Shown here piece by piece: positions 6,361 to 14,341 of a stretch of 47,558 bases of DNA. The notes beneath the pieces are model-generated. The model was not told the origin of the DNA and did not search any database. It saw nothing but the letters and a program-made list of their open reading frames with translations. The position numbers and the translations under genes were made by a program. The stretch's first letter is position 1. Each line of letters starts with the position of its first letter. The DNA is from an uncultured Prevotellaceae bacterium (GTDB taxonomy: Bacteria; Bacteroidota; Bacteroidia; Bacteroidales; Muribaculaceae): positions 1 to 47,558 of the forward strand of contig ONYP01000055.1 in the NCBI GenBank assembly GCA_900322135.1, given 5' to 3'.

Positions 6361-7803
6361 TCAATCCTTGCAGCAGTTCTTGCGACGGCCCTTGACGAGG
6401 CCCACCTTGGAGCGCACGCAGCGGAAACCGATGTAGCTGCGCTGCTCGTTCTGGTACTCCCACATGCGCAGGTCGGCGCGGATGTTGTGCACGACATCCT
6501 TCCAGGAGCCGCCACGCACAATCTTGCGGGACATCTTGTAGGGATCCTCCTGGGCCACATAGTAGCGATACTCGGGGTTGATATCGTCGGTCATGCGGTC
6601 GATGCTCTCGGTGTAGGCGGTCGAGGTCCACTCGCTCACATTACCGGCCATGTCATACAGGCCGTAGTCGTTGGGCTCATAGGTGCCCACGGGAGCCGAG
6701 ATGATGTATCCGTCCTTGACATAGTTGCCCTCGTCGGGCTTGAAGTTGGCATAGAAGCAGCCCTCGTCGACCGTCAGGGGCAGATCGCCCTCCCACGGGT
6801 ACTTGTTCTTGTTCTGGCCGGCACGGGCAGCGAACTCCCACTCGGCCTCGGTGGGCAGACGGAAGGGCTCGACATAGATGCCCTGGTCGCCCAGCGACTT
6901 CTTGAGGAACTCGGTGCGCCAGTGGCAGAAGGCGTTGGCCTGCTCCCAGCTCACACCCACGACGGGATAGTTATTGTAGTTGCCGTTGGCGAAATACATG
7001 CGCACATAGGGTTCCTGATAAGCGTTCTCAAAGTCGTTGACCCAGCATGTGGTGTCGGGGTAAATGTTGACAATGTAGGTGTTCAGGAAGTCGTAGTCGC
7101 TCTGCAACGGGCGCGTGATGGTCTGGCGGATGATGCGGCCGTCATCGTCGATGAAGGCGGTATCCTTGCTGATGGTGGGAGCCGTAAAGTCCACCTCGTG
7201 GTCGGTGTTGTAGTCACGGCGCGTGGCATCAAAGCGGTGCTTGCGCTTGGCAGCCTCGGTCAGGTTATACACCTCGTAGCGGTAATTCATCTGCGCGGCG
7301 TCAAGTTCCTTGACTCCGGTGATGGGATTGATGCGGTACACGCTCTCGATGGCGCGCTCCTCATCCTCGCTGGGGTTCTTCCAGGGGATGGATTTGCTCC
7401 AGTCCAGATGCGGGGTCACGGGGTTGCCTTCCTTGTCCTCCTCAATCTTGAACTCCTCGTTGCCGCCATAGGCGGGATCGGCCAGGCGCTCACGGATGAT
7501 GGAGTCGCGCACCCAGTAAACAAACTGCTTGTACTTGGCATTGCTCACTTCCATCTCATCCATCCAGAAGGCGTCTACCGACACGCCGTGGGCTGTCGAG
7601 TCGATACCCCAAACCGAGTCTCGCTCATTGGGTCCCTCACGCATCGAGCCCACATCAACAAGCACCATGCCATAAGGGGTGGTCTCGTTAAACACGGGTG
7701 CTCCCACGCCGGTCACTTCACCGCCAGAAGTGCCGCCCTTGCGCATCGAGCCACACGACACGGTCACCACGGCGACCAACAGTATCAAAAATAGTTTCTT
7801 CAT
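6361..7803 (-). CDS. gldK: Type IX secretion/gliding lipoprotein GldK (PorK)
   Basis: A 480-residue outer-membrane lipoprotein. PorK forms the large periplasmic ring with PorN at the T9SS translocon. A lipoprotein signal ends at Cys17 (VTVSC). The rest is a formylglycine-generating-enzyme-like fold: MVLVDVGSM, MDEMEVSNAKYKQFV, PVVGVSWEQANAFCHWR, RLPTEAEWEFAARAG, YDMAGNVSEWTS, VRGGSWKD and YIGFRCVR. In this family the fold is structural, not catalytic. The C-terminus is basic and Cys-containing (GRRKNCCKD). Starting 5 nt after porP, it is certainly cotranscribed. Confidence 0.96.
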   Translation of the reverse strand: MKKLFLILLVAVVTVSCGSMRKGGTSGGEVTGVGAPVFNETTPYGMVLVDVGSMREGPNERDSVWGIDSTAHGVSVDAFWMDEMEVSNAKYKQFVYWVRDSIIRERLADPAYGGNEEFKIEEDKEGNPVTPHLDWSKSIPWKNPSEDEERAIESVYRINPITGVKELDAAQMNYRYEVYNLTEAAKRKHRFDATRRDYNTDHEVDFTAPTISKDTAFIDDDGRIIRQTITRPLQSDYDFLNTYIVNIYPDTTCWVNDFENAYQEPYVRMYFANGNYNNYPVVGVSWEQANAFCHWRTEFLKKSLGDQGIYVEPFRLPTEAEWEFAARAGQNKNKYPWEGDLPLTVDEGCFYANFKPDEGNYVKDGYIISAPVGTYEPNDYGLYDMAGNVSEWTSTAYTESIDRMTDDINPEYRYYVAQEDPYKMSRKIVRGGSWKDVVHNIRADLRMWEYQNEQRSYIGFRCVRSKVGLVKGRRKNCCKD

Positions 7804-7808
7804 ATCTG

Positions 7809-8795
7809 CTACATTAAGCGTACGCTTTTTTGTTTGTTCTTGTTTTTCTCCTTGTTCTCGAGCTTCACATTATAGGTGACAAACACCTCGTGGCTGCCGA
7901 AGGTGGCCTTGCTGATGGCCGACACGGGGTAATCATAGGAATACCCGATGTAGGCGTCCTTGAGGTTCACCCCGATAAAGGCAGTCACGGCGTCGTTGTG
8001 GCGATAGCCGACGCCGATGTTGAGCATGCGGTTGTAGCGCAACATCGTTGCCACCTGGGCCGTCCATGCCTTTTGATACATGGCAAACATACCCGAGGGT
8101 TGTATTTCAAATAACGAATTTTTGATGGGAATATTGCCGCCGGCAGTAAAATAATACCCCCTGTCCAGTTTGAACTCATAGATATCGGGCGCTTCACGCG
8201 ACGCTTTCAGTTCGATGCTGGGCGCGGTGACATGGGTCACGGCGACGCCTGCCCATATCCTGGGGGTGGAGAAATACACGCCCACATTGGCATCAAACGC
8301 CGTTCCCGAAACATCATTTTTGGGGATTGCATCATCGACGCTGCTCTCTTCATCGGCATCGGGCGCATGAGCTTCGTGGCCACGGAAGGTCTGGGAGAAA
8401 ATGCCGGGCTGGACACCCACACTCAGATAGGTGTTCTTGGCCAGCTCACGCTTGTAGGCGACCTGTGCGCCGATGCGCGTGTTGGTGTACAAACCGATTC
8501 GCTCAAACTCGGCTTTCACGCCCACGCCGAAGCGCTGCCTCATCAGTTTGTAGGGCATGTCGGCGGTAATGTAAAAGGTCATCGGCGCGTTCCTGAAATC
8601 CACCCATTGCATGCGGCTTCCCAGCGTCAGGTGGATGGCGTTATACTCTCCCGCAGCGGCAGGGTTGTAGTAGTTCTTGGCCACCCATGCGTGGGAGAAG
8701 GCGGCATCGGCCTGGGCCAATGCACCAAGCGTCACGGTGGCAAGCAATGCCATCGTGACCAGCAAGCGTCTTATGTCTAGTGAACTCAATTTCAT
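7809..8795 (-). CDS. porP: T9SS outer-membrane protein PorP/SprF
   Basis: A 328-residue PorP/SprF-family beta-barrel. Members co-occur with T9SS cores, and SprF paralogues serve specific cargo; PorP belongs to the core operon. It has a signal peptide (LLVTMALLATVTLGALAQAD), the family N-terminal motif (AFSHAWVAKNYYNPAAAGEYN), then alternating amphipathic strands such as YLSVGVQPGIFSQ, DANVGVYFST, IWAGVAVTHVT, LNIGVGYRHND and AYIGYSYDYPVS. The last strand (HEVFVTYNVKL) is followed by a short lysine-rich tail. It lies between porT (18 nt upstream) and gldK (5 nt downstream), as in the porP-porKLMN arrangement of Porphyromonas. Confidence 0.93.
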   Translation of the reverse strand: MKLSSLDIRRLLVTMALLATVTLGALAQADAAFSHAWVAKNYYNPAAAGEYNAIHLTLGSRMQWVDFRNAPMTFYITADMPYKLMRQRFGVGVKAEFERIGLYTNTRIGAQVAYKRELAKNTYLSVGVQPGIFSQTFRGHEAHAPDADEESSVDDAIPKNDVSGTAFDANVGVYFSTPRIWAGVAVTHVTAPSIELKASREAPDIYEFKLDRGYYFTAGGNIPIKNSLFEIQPSGMFAMYQKAWTAQVATMLRYNRMLNIGVGYRHNDAVTAFIGVNLKDAYIGYSYDYPVSAISKATFGSHEVFVTYNVKLENKEKNKNKQKSVRLM

Positions 8796-8813
8796 GAATT
8801 CTCGTCGTTCGTT

Positions 8814-9560
8814 TTACTCAAAGAAGAATGTGACCACCACCATGTTGCTCTTGATCTTGCTCACGCTCTGGGTGAAACGCATCACCTCAGGGTTGTCCTG
8901 CAGGTCGGGACGGTTGCGGTCAAGCAGGTTGTTCAAGCCGAAACAGAACTTCACCTCGGGACACAGCTTGAAGAACGGCATGTAGAAGTCGCACCCCATG
9001 CCCACGGTGAGCATCACATCGCTGTTCTTGAGCTTGAGCTGCTCGCTGCGGTCCTTGGCCAGGTCACAGGCATACATCGCTCCGGCTGTGAAATAGGGAC
9101 GCATGTTGTGATAGCGCTTGGCACTCATCTTCAGGTCCACAGGCACGACGATGTAGGTCGACTTCACATTCTGGCTCTGCTTGTAGTGCGACTGCTCCAC
9201 CCACTCGGGGTTGCCCTCATGGTTGAGAAAGCGCACTACCTTGTTGCCGAAGTACAGGCCCGGCGACACCCTCAGGTTGAAGTGCTCGGCAATGCGGTAG
9301 TCGGCCAGCACATTCACACTGAAGCCCGGCGAATGAGAGGGCACATCGGCATACCACTCCTCGCCGTCATCGGTGACAAAGCCGTTGTTGGTAATGGCCA
9401 GATTCTGGAAATTCATGCCCACCGAGAAGCCGAAGTGCAACGGCTTGGTGTCGGCATAGGGGCGGTTCAGAATCATGTCATTATCCTGGGCATGCGCCAC
9501 GGCGCACCCCAGAACCAACAGCACTGTCAATGCAATATGTTTCAGCTTAGTCAGGTCCAT
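8814..9560 (-). CDS. porT: T9SS outer-membrane protein PorT
   Basis: A 248-residue PorT/SprT-family protein, an eight-stranded outer-membrane barrel first found as necessary for gingipain secretion. A signal peptide ends near AVAHAQ. Family-typical segments are visible: LHFGFSVGMNFQNL, PGFSVNVLADYRI, NLRVSPGLYFGNK, STYIVVPVDLKMSAKR, RPYFTAGAMYACDL, VGMGCDFYMPFFKL and EVKFCFGLNN. It ends on a Phe-rich strand (VVVTFFFE), typical of barrel C-termini. It is the first gene of the operon. I found no clean TAnnTTTG promoter in its 149-nt upstream region, which is shared with ychF. Confidence 0.88.
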   Translation of the reverse strand: MDLTKLKHIALTVLLVLGCAVAHAQDNDMILNRPYADTKPLHFGFSVGMNFQNLAITNNGFVTDDGEEWYADVPSHSPGFSVNVLADYRIAEHFNLRVSPGLYFGNKVVRFLNHEGNPEWVEQSHYKQSQNVKSTYIVVPVDLKMSAKRYHNMRPYFTAGAMYACDLAKDRSEQLKLKNSDVMLTVGMGCDFYMPFFKLCPEVKFCFGLNNLLDRNRPDLQDNPEVMRFTQSVSKIKSNMVVVTFFFE

Positions 9561-9646
9561 TTACCCTTAATAACGCAGTTTTCCCTCCCTTATTGCTCAA
9601 AATGCAAAAAAGTGTTTCTCTCATCCCATTTCAGCACCTTATATTA

Positions 9647-9677
9647 TTTGCGTTGTAACGGGAAAAGTGTACCTTTG
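9647..9677 (+). promoter_or_regulatory. Promoter of ychF
   Basis: A -33 TTTG (9647-9650), 19-nt spacer and -7 TACCTTTG (9670-9677) match the Bacteroidota consensus exactly. Transcription should begin near 9684, giving a leader of about 26 nt. Confidence 0.88.
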
Positions 9678-9709
9678 CAACCCGAAAACAACAAAAACGA
9701 GATATAGCT

Positions 9710-10813
9710 ATGTCATTACAATGTGGAATCGTAGGTCTGCCCAATGTGGGTAAATCGACCCTGTTCAACTGCCTGTCGAATGCCAAAGCGCAGTCGGCCA
9801 ACTTCCCCTTCTGCACCATCGAGCCCAATGTGGGTGTCATCACCGTGCCCGATGAACGCCTTAACGAACTTGCCAAATTGGTCAACCCGGCACGCATCGT
9901 GCCCACCACGGTCGAGATTGTCGATATCGCGGGCCTGGTCAAGGGTGCCAGCCGTGGCGAGGGCCTAGGCAACAAGTTCCTGGGCAACATCCGTGAGACC
10001 GATGCCATCATCCATGTGCTGCGTTGCTTCGACGACGACAATGTGACCCATGTTGACGGCACTATCGACCCCGTGCGCGACAAGGAGGTCATCGACCTGG
10101 AACTGCAAATGCGCGACCTGGAGACCATAGAGAGCCGCATCAACCGCGTGCAGAAACAGGCTCAGACCGGCGGCGACCGTGAGGCCAAGGTACAGTACGA
10201 GGTGCTCAAGCGCTACAAGGAGGCCCTGGAGCAGGGACGCAGCGCACGCACCGTGGAACTGCTCAACAAGGACGAGGAGAAGATTGCCCACGAGCTGTTC
10301 CTGCTCACCAACAAGCCGGTGATGTATGTCTGCAATGTGGACGACAAGAGCGTCGTCAACGGCAACGCCTATGTCGACGCCGTGCGCGAGGCTGTCAAGG
10401 ACGAGGATGCCCAAATCCTGGTGGTGGCAGCACAGACCGAGAGCGAAATCGCTGAACTCGAGGACTACGAGGAGCGCCAGATGTTCCTCGCCGAAATCGG
10501 GTTGGAGGAGAGCGGTGTGAACCGCATCATCAAGTCGGCATACGCCCTGCTGAACCTCGAGACCTTCCTCACCGCCGGCCCCAAGGAGGTGAGGGCATGG
10601 ACCTACCGCCGCGGCAGCAAGGCGCCGCAGTGTGCCGGTGTCATCCACAGCGACTTTGAGCGCGGTTTCATCCGTGCCGAGATCATCAAGTATGACGACT
10701 ACATCCACTACGGCAGCGAGGCCGCCGTCAAGGAAGCCGGCAAACTGCACATCGAGGGCAAGGAATATGTCATGCAGGACGGCGACATCGTCGTGTTCCG
10801 CTTCAATGTATAG
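9710..10813 (+). CDS. ychF: Redox-regulated ATPase YchF
   Basis: A 367-residue universally conserved Obg-family P-loop protein that prefers ATP over GTP and associates with ribosomes; in E. coli it modulates oxidative-stress and leaderless-mRNA responses. The Walker A motif is GLPNVGKS (residues 9-16), G2/G3 regions include FPFCTIEPN and DIAGLVKGAS, and the specificity loop is CNVDD. A helical insertion occupies about residues 130-200, and the C-terminal TGS domain contains LETFLTAGPKEVRAW, GVIHSDFERGFIRAE and MQDGDIVVFRFNV. The length equals the family standard. It stands as a single gene divergent from porT. Confidence 0.97.
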   Translation: MSLQCGIVGLPNVGKSTLFNCLSNAKAQSANFPFCTIEPNVGVITVPDERLNELAKLVNPARIVPTTVEIVDIAGLVKGASRGEGLGNKFLGNIRETDAIIHVLRCFDDDNVTHVDGTIDPVRDKEVIDLELQMRDLETIESRINRVQKQAQTGGDREAKVQYEVLKRYKEALEQGRSARTVELLNKDEEKIAHELFLLTNKPVMYVCNVDDKSVVNGNAYVDAVREAVKDEDAQILVVAAQTESEIAELEDYEERQMFLAEIGLEESGVNRIIKSAYALLNLETFLTAGPKEVRAWTYRRGSKAPQCAGVIHSDFERGFIRAEIIKYDDYIHYGSEAAVKEAGKLHIEGKEYVMQDGDIVVFRFNV

Positions 10814-10884
10814 TTTTCTCTCCGAGAACTCCAGGCTTGACTGAATTCTCAGGGTTCATTCCCGAATTATTTATAATAAACCGG

Positions 10885-10918
10885 CTTGTTGTTGCGTTAT
10901 TAAAGTGACAACAACAAG
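10885..10918. repeat. Inverted repeat before glycosyltransferase gene
   Basis: A perfect 10-bp inverted repeat (CTTGTTGTTG at 10885-10894, CAACAACAAG at 10909-10918) with a 14-nt loop ends 13 nt before the 10932 start. There is no T-run, so it is not an evident terminator. It could be an operator or a leader hairpin; no TAnnTTTG promoter was found in this gap. Confidence 0.5.
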
Positions 10919-10931
10919 TAAATGACGGCCT

Positions 10932-12134
10932 ATGGCAAAACGAGTACTCTTGGTCAATAAGTTTTATTACGCGAGAGGCGGCGACTGTGTTGTCGTCCTC
11001 AACACCGAGGCTCTGCTCCGTGAGAACGGCGTGGAGGCTCAGGTGTTTGCCATGGAATACCCGCAGAATCTGCCGGCACACTATCAGGACCGCTTTGCCA
11101 GCCGGGTGAACTTCGGCGGCGGCCTGCGCAACCAGTGGCAAGCCCTGCAGCGCACCATGGGCTGCGATGATGTGCGGGAGCGCTTTGAGGCCGTGCTCGA
11201 CGACTTCAAGCCCGATGTGGTGCACCTGCACAACATCCACAGTTACCTGTCCCCCATTGTAGGGGAACTGGCCCACAAGCGCGGCATCCGCGTGGTGTGG
11301 ACACTGCATGACTACAAACTGTTGTGCCCGCGCTATGACTGCCTGCTGGGGGACAAACCCTGTGAGAAGTGCTTCAAGGGCGCAAAACTCAACGCCCTCA
11401 CCCACAAGTGCATGAAAGGCTCTCTGCCCGCTAGCGGCGTGGCATGGCTCGAGGCCAGGAAGTGGAACCGCAAGCGCCTGGAGCGGAATACCGATGTGTT
11501 TGTCTGCCCCAGCGAGTTCATGGCCAGCAAAATGCTTGATGGAGGCTTTGACCCCGCAAAAATCAAGGTGCTCAACAATTTCCTCGACCCAGTCAAGTAT
11601 GAACGCTACCAATCTGGCGGCAACACCACGCGAGAGGATTATTACTGCTTTGTGGGGCGCCTTTCGTCCGAGAAGGGCATCAAGGACCTGCTCGAGGTAG
11701 CCTCCCGCCTCCCCTACCGGCTCAAGGTGGCAGGCGGCGGTCCGCTGGAGCCCGCCATGCGCATCAAGTATGCCGACTGCTCCAACATCGAGTTCCTAGG
11801 CATGATTGATGCTGTGCGAGTGGCCAATCTGCTCGCCAGCGCGCGGCTGAGTGTGACCCCGTCACAGTGGTACGAGAACAACCCGTTGAGCGTCGTCGAG
11901 TCGCTGTGTGCCGGCACCCCTGTCGCCGGGTCACAGGTCGGCGGCATTCCCGAACTCATCGACAGCAGCAACGGCATTGTCTTCCAACCCTTTGACCAAG
12001 AGACACTCTCGACAGCCATCACGATGGCCATGTCCCGCGATTGGGACCATGCCGGGATTGCCGCCAAGGCTCTTGAACGCTTCGGCTCCAAGGCCCACCT
12101 GAAGGGACTGATGCACGATATTTACAACTTCTGA
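10932..12134 (+). CDS. Glycosyltransferase family 4
   Basis: A 400-residue GT-B retaining glycosyltransferase. The N-terminal domain begins KRVLLVNKFYYARGGDC (acceptor side, with the glycine-rich loop) and has PDVVHLHNIHSYLSP. The C-terminal GT4 nucleotide-sugar domain begins near YYCFVGRLSSEKGI, with GGGPLEP and the E-x7-E pair in ENNPLSVVESLCAGTP. A Cys cluster in the middle (LCPRYDCLLGDKPCEKC) is common in this subfamily. No membrane helix was seen, so it acts as a cytoplasmic or peripheral enzyme. Substrate is unknown; context suggests exopolysaccharide repeat-unit assembly. It is the first gene of the plus-strand part of the glycan locus. Confidence 0.9.
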   Translation: MAKRVLLVNKFYYARGGDCVVVLNTEALLRENGVEAQVFAMEYPQNLPAHYQDRFASRVNFGGGLRNQWQALQRTMGCDDVRERFEAVLDDFKPDVVHLHNIHSYLSPIVGELAHKRGIRVVWTLHDYKLLCPRYDCLLGDKPCEKCFKGAKLNALTHKCMKGSLPASGVAWLEARKWNRKRLERNTDVFVCPSEFMASKMLDGGFDPAKIKVLNNFLDPVKYERYQSGGNTTREDYYCFVGRLSSEKGIKDLLEVASRLPYRLKVAGGGPLEPAMRIKYADCSNIEFLGMIDAVRVANLLASARLSVTPSQWYENNPLSVVESLCAGTPVAGSQVGGIPELIDSSNGIVFQPFDQETLSTAITMAMSRDWDHAGIAAKALERFGSKAHLKGLMHDIYNF

Positions 12135-12186
12135 CTCGCTTCTTCACTTGTCAGCACGCGTAGCAGTTGCAAATAAATGAATGATA

Positions 12187-12219
12187 TTTGCGCTGGCTTA
12201 CACATTTTTTATACCTTTG
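12187..12219 (+). promoter_or_regulatory. Promoter of radical SAM gene
   Basis: TTTG (12187-12190), a 21-nt spacer and TACCTTTG (12212-12219) fit the Bacteroidota promoter. Start of transcription near 12226 leaves a leader of about 50 nt. Confidence 0.8.
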
Positions 12220-12275
12220 CACAATATTTTAAATTTACATTAGTTAAATAAGTGTAATGCTTATTGACGATAGCG

Positions 12276-13190
12276 ATGAAGAATGTGATTCAGGGAAGTC
12301 TGATCACCACTTTCAGGTGCAATGCGCAGTGTAACATGTGCAATATCTGGAAGTTCCAGACCAACCCTAACGAAGAAATAGACTCCTCATACTATGAGAA
12401 ACTGCCCGCGGGGTTGCGCATCAACATCACGGGCGGTGAGCCGACGTTGCGCAAGGACATCGACCGCATCTTTGAAATCCTCTATCCCAAATCCCGTGGT
12501 CTGCCCAAGATCAACGACACCAAGCGCGGCATCAAGGACGGCTTTGACCACGCCCTGCGCACCATGCTCGAACTCAAGAAGACCAAGTGCAAAAACATCG
12601 GCTTCTCGGTGGTCATCTCGCCCGATAACTACAAGGACCTGCTGCACCTCTACGACCTGTGCGTGGCCCTGGATGTGGAACTGGGCAACAGCGCCGTCCA
12701 CAACTCGTGGTACTTCCACAAGGAGGACAACCAGATTGAGAGCGAGGAGGCCCTGCGCCAGCACGAACTCTTCGTCAAGGCCCTGCTCACCAGCAAGCGC
12801 CGCCACTTCAAGGACCGCCTGAAGGACTATGGCCGCGCCTACTTCAACCGTTCGATTCACCGCCGCCTGCGTGGCGACACAGACGAGTACCGTCCGCCCT
12901 GCGGCGCATTGAGCGACTTCTTCTTCATCGACCCGTGGGGCAATGTCACCCCCTGCAACGGCAGCGGTGAGGAATGGGTGATGGGCAACATCAAGGAAGA
13001 CTCCTTCGAGAACATCATGAACAGCGACAAGGCCAAGGCAGCGATGGAGAAGGTGCGCAACTGCAAGCGCAACTGCACCTTCATCGTCACCGAGCGCCAC
13101 GACATGGTGCGCCGCCCCTGGGTGCCCATCAAGTGGATTCTCAAGAACAAGTGGCGCATCCGCAAGGGCCAGGACCTGTGCTGGGACTAA
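12276..13190 (+). CDS. Radical SAM/SPASM-type protein, core internally shortened
   Basis: A 304-residue radical SAM protein. The 4Fe-4S cluster motif C-x3-C-x2-C is in TFRCNAQCNMC, the SAM-binding ITGGEPTLR follows, and a SPASM-like C-terminus carries further Cys (PPCGALSD, VTPCNGSGEEW, CKRNC). Homologues in glycan loci have about 30 more residues between LYPKS and GLPKIND, holding the STNG strand and an RVS(I/V)-type strand of the partial TIM barrel; here LYPKSRGLPKIND is continuous. The gene stays in frame but may be inactive. A TTG at 12264 would add four residues; the ATG at 12276 is preferred. Substrate is unknown. Confidence 0.85.
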   Translation: MKNVIQGSLITTFRCNAQCNMCNIWKFQTNPNEEIDSSYYEKLPAGLRINITGGEPTLRKDIDRIFEILYPKSRGLPKINDTKRGIKDGFDHALRTMLELKKTKCKNIGFSVVISPDNYKDLLHLYDLCVALDVELGNSAVHNSWYFHKEDNQIESEEALRQHELFVKALLTSKRRHFKDRLKDYGRAYFNRSIHRRLRGDTDEYRPPCGALSDFFFIDPWGNVTPCNGSGEEWVMGNIKEDSFENIMNSDKAKAAMEKVRNCKRNCTFIVTERHDMVRRPWVPIKWILKNKWRIRKGQDLCWD

Positions 13191-13199
13191 TTCGGTTAT

Positions 13200-13261
13200 G
13201 AGTTAGGAGTTAGGGGTTAGACTTCTAGATATTCTAGAACATCTAGAACAACTAGATATTC
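13200..13261. repeat. Short tandem repeats between two glycan genes
   Basis: Three 7-nt units (GAGTTAG, GAGTTAG, GGGTTAG; 13200-13220) are followed by a TCTAGAACA tandem (13233-13241, 13242-13250) flanked by direct repeats CTAGATATTC (13225-13234 and 13252-13261). Such simple repeats are prone to slippage. They end 9 nt before the next ATG. Confidence 0.7.
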
Positions 13262-13270
13262 AAGAAAAAG

Positions 13271-14338
13271 ATGAAAACGGTAGCGGTGATCGGGACGCGC
13301 GGCTTCCCTGGCATCCAGGGGGGCGTTGAGGCTCACAGTTACCACCTTTATACCCATTTGGACGATGTCAAGGTGCGCCTCTACCGCCGCCGCGCCTACC
13401 TCACAGAACAGTCGTCGCAATCGTTCCCTAACATCGAATACATCGATCTGCCCTCGACCCGCATCAAGGGTTTCGAGGCCGTGTGGCACACTTTATTGAG
13501 CGTGATGCACATCATGTTTCACCGCCCCGATGTGGTGCACATCCACAACATCGGGCCGGGCATGTTTGCGCCGCTCATTCGCCTAATGGGTCTGCCCGTG
13601 GTGCTGACCTACCACAGCCCCAACTACGAGCACAGCAAGTGGAACGCCCCCGCGCGCTGGCTGCTGCGACAGTGCGAGAAAATCTCTCTCCACTGCAGCA
13701 ACCGCGTCATCTTCGTCAACAAGTACCAGATGGAAAAGTGCGGAGCCCTCGACAAGAGCGTCTTTATCCCTAACGGCATCGACGCCGTGACCCGTAGCGA
13801 CTCGACATCGTTCCTTGACAAGCACGGCATCAACCGGGGCGAGTACCTGCTCGCCGTGGGACGCCTCACGCCCGAGAAGGGACTGGAATACCTGGTCGAG
13901 GCAGCCAACCGCCTGCCACAGGTCCAGCAGATCGTTATCGCGGGCGCCAGCGACCACGACAGTTCATACCGTCAACAACTGGAAAAACTGGATACCGGAA
14001 ACAAAGTCATCTTCACGGGATTCACCACAGGCGAGGACCTGCGCCAACTCTACAGCCATGCCCGCTGCTTTGTCCTGCCGTCGGTCAACGAGGGTTTCCC
14101 GATGGTGATGCTCGAGGCGATGGCCTACGGCTTGCCCATCGTGTGCAGCGACATCCCCGGCACACGCCAGGTCGACCTGCCCGAGCAGAGTTATTTCGCC
14201 GTGCAGGACATCGACGCCCTGTGCACCGCCCTCACCCGCCTGCTCGACGCCCCCGCCGAGCCGCAGCATTACGACCTTGAGAAATACGACTGGAAAACCA
14301 TCGCCGCGGCAACCCGCCAGCAACTCTTCCCCAACTGA
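13271..14338 (+). CDS. Glycosyltransferase family 4 (rhamnosyltransferase-like)
   Basis: A 355-residue GT-B enzyme. It begins KTVAVIGTRGFPGIQGGVE, the opening of the DUF1972/rhamnosyltransferase-type GT4 subgroup. VVHIHNIGPG lies mid-domain, and the C-terminal domain has YLLAVGRLTPEKGLEYLVEA, VIAGASDHDS and the donor-binding E-x7-E in EGFPMVMLEAMAYGLP. Donor and acceptor cannot be told. It ends 3 nt before the stop of the converging CotH-like gene, so the two transcripts have no room for a terminator between the coding regions. Confidence 0.9.
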   Translation: MKTVAVIGTRGFPGIQGGVEAHSYHLYTHLDDVKVRLYRRRAYLTEQSSQSFPNIEYIDLPSTRIKGFEAVWHTLLSVMHIMFHRPDVVHIHNIGPGMFAPLIRLMGLPVVLTYHSPNYEHSKWNAPARWLLRQCEKISLHCSNRVIFVNKYQMEKCGALDKSVFIPNGIDAVTRSDSTSFLDKHGINRGEYLLAVGRLTPEKGLEYLVEAANRLPQVQQIVIAGASDHDSSYRQQLEKLDTGNKVIFTGFTTGEDLRQLYSHARCFVLPSVNEGFPMVMLEAMAYGLPIVCSDIPGTRQVDLPEQSYFAVQDIDALCTALTRLLDAPAEPQHYDLEKYDWKTIAAATRQQLFPN

Positions 14339-14341
14339 CCT

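Noticed and set aside
6346-7794. Open plus-strand frame of 482 codons opposite gldK
   Set aside because: It is the exact antisense shadow of a well-supported gene; the composition (many Val, His, Gly) and lack of any family motif are typical of GC-biased antisense frames.
13200-13261. CRISPR-like or phage attachment repeat
   Set aside because: Units are only 7-10 nt with no spacers and no cas genes or integrase nearby; simple sequence repeats explain it better.
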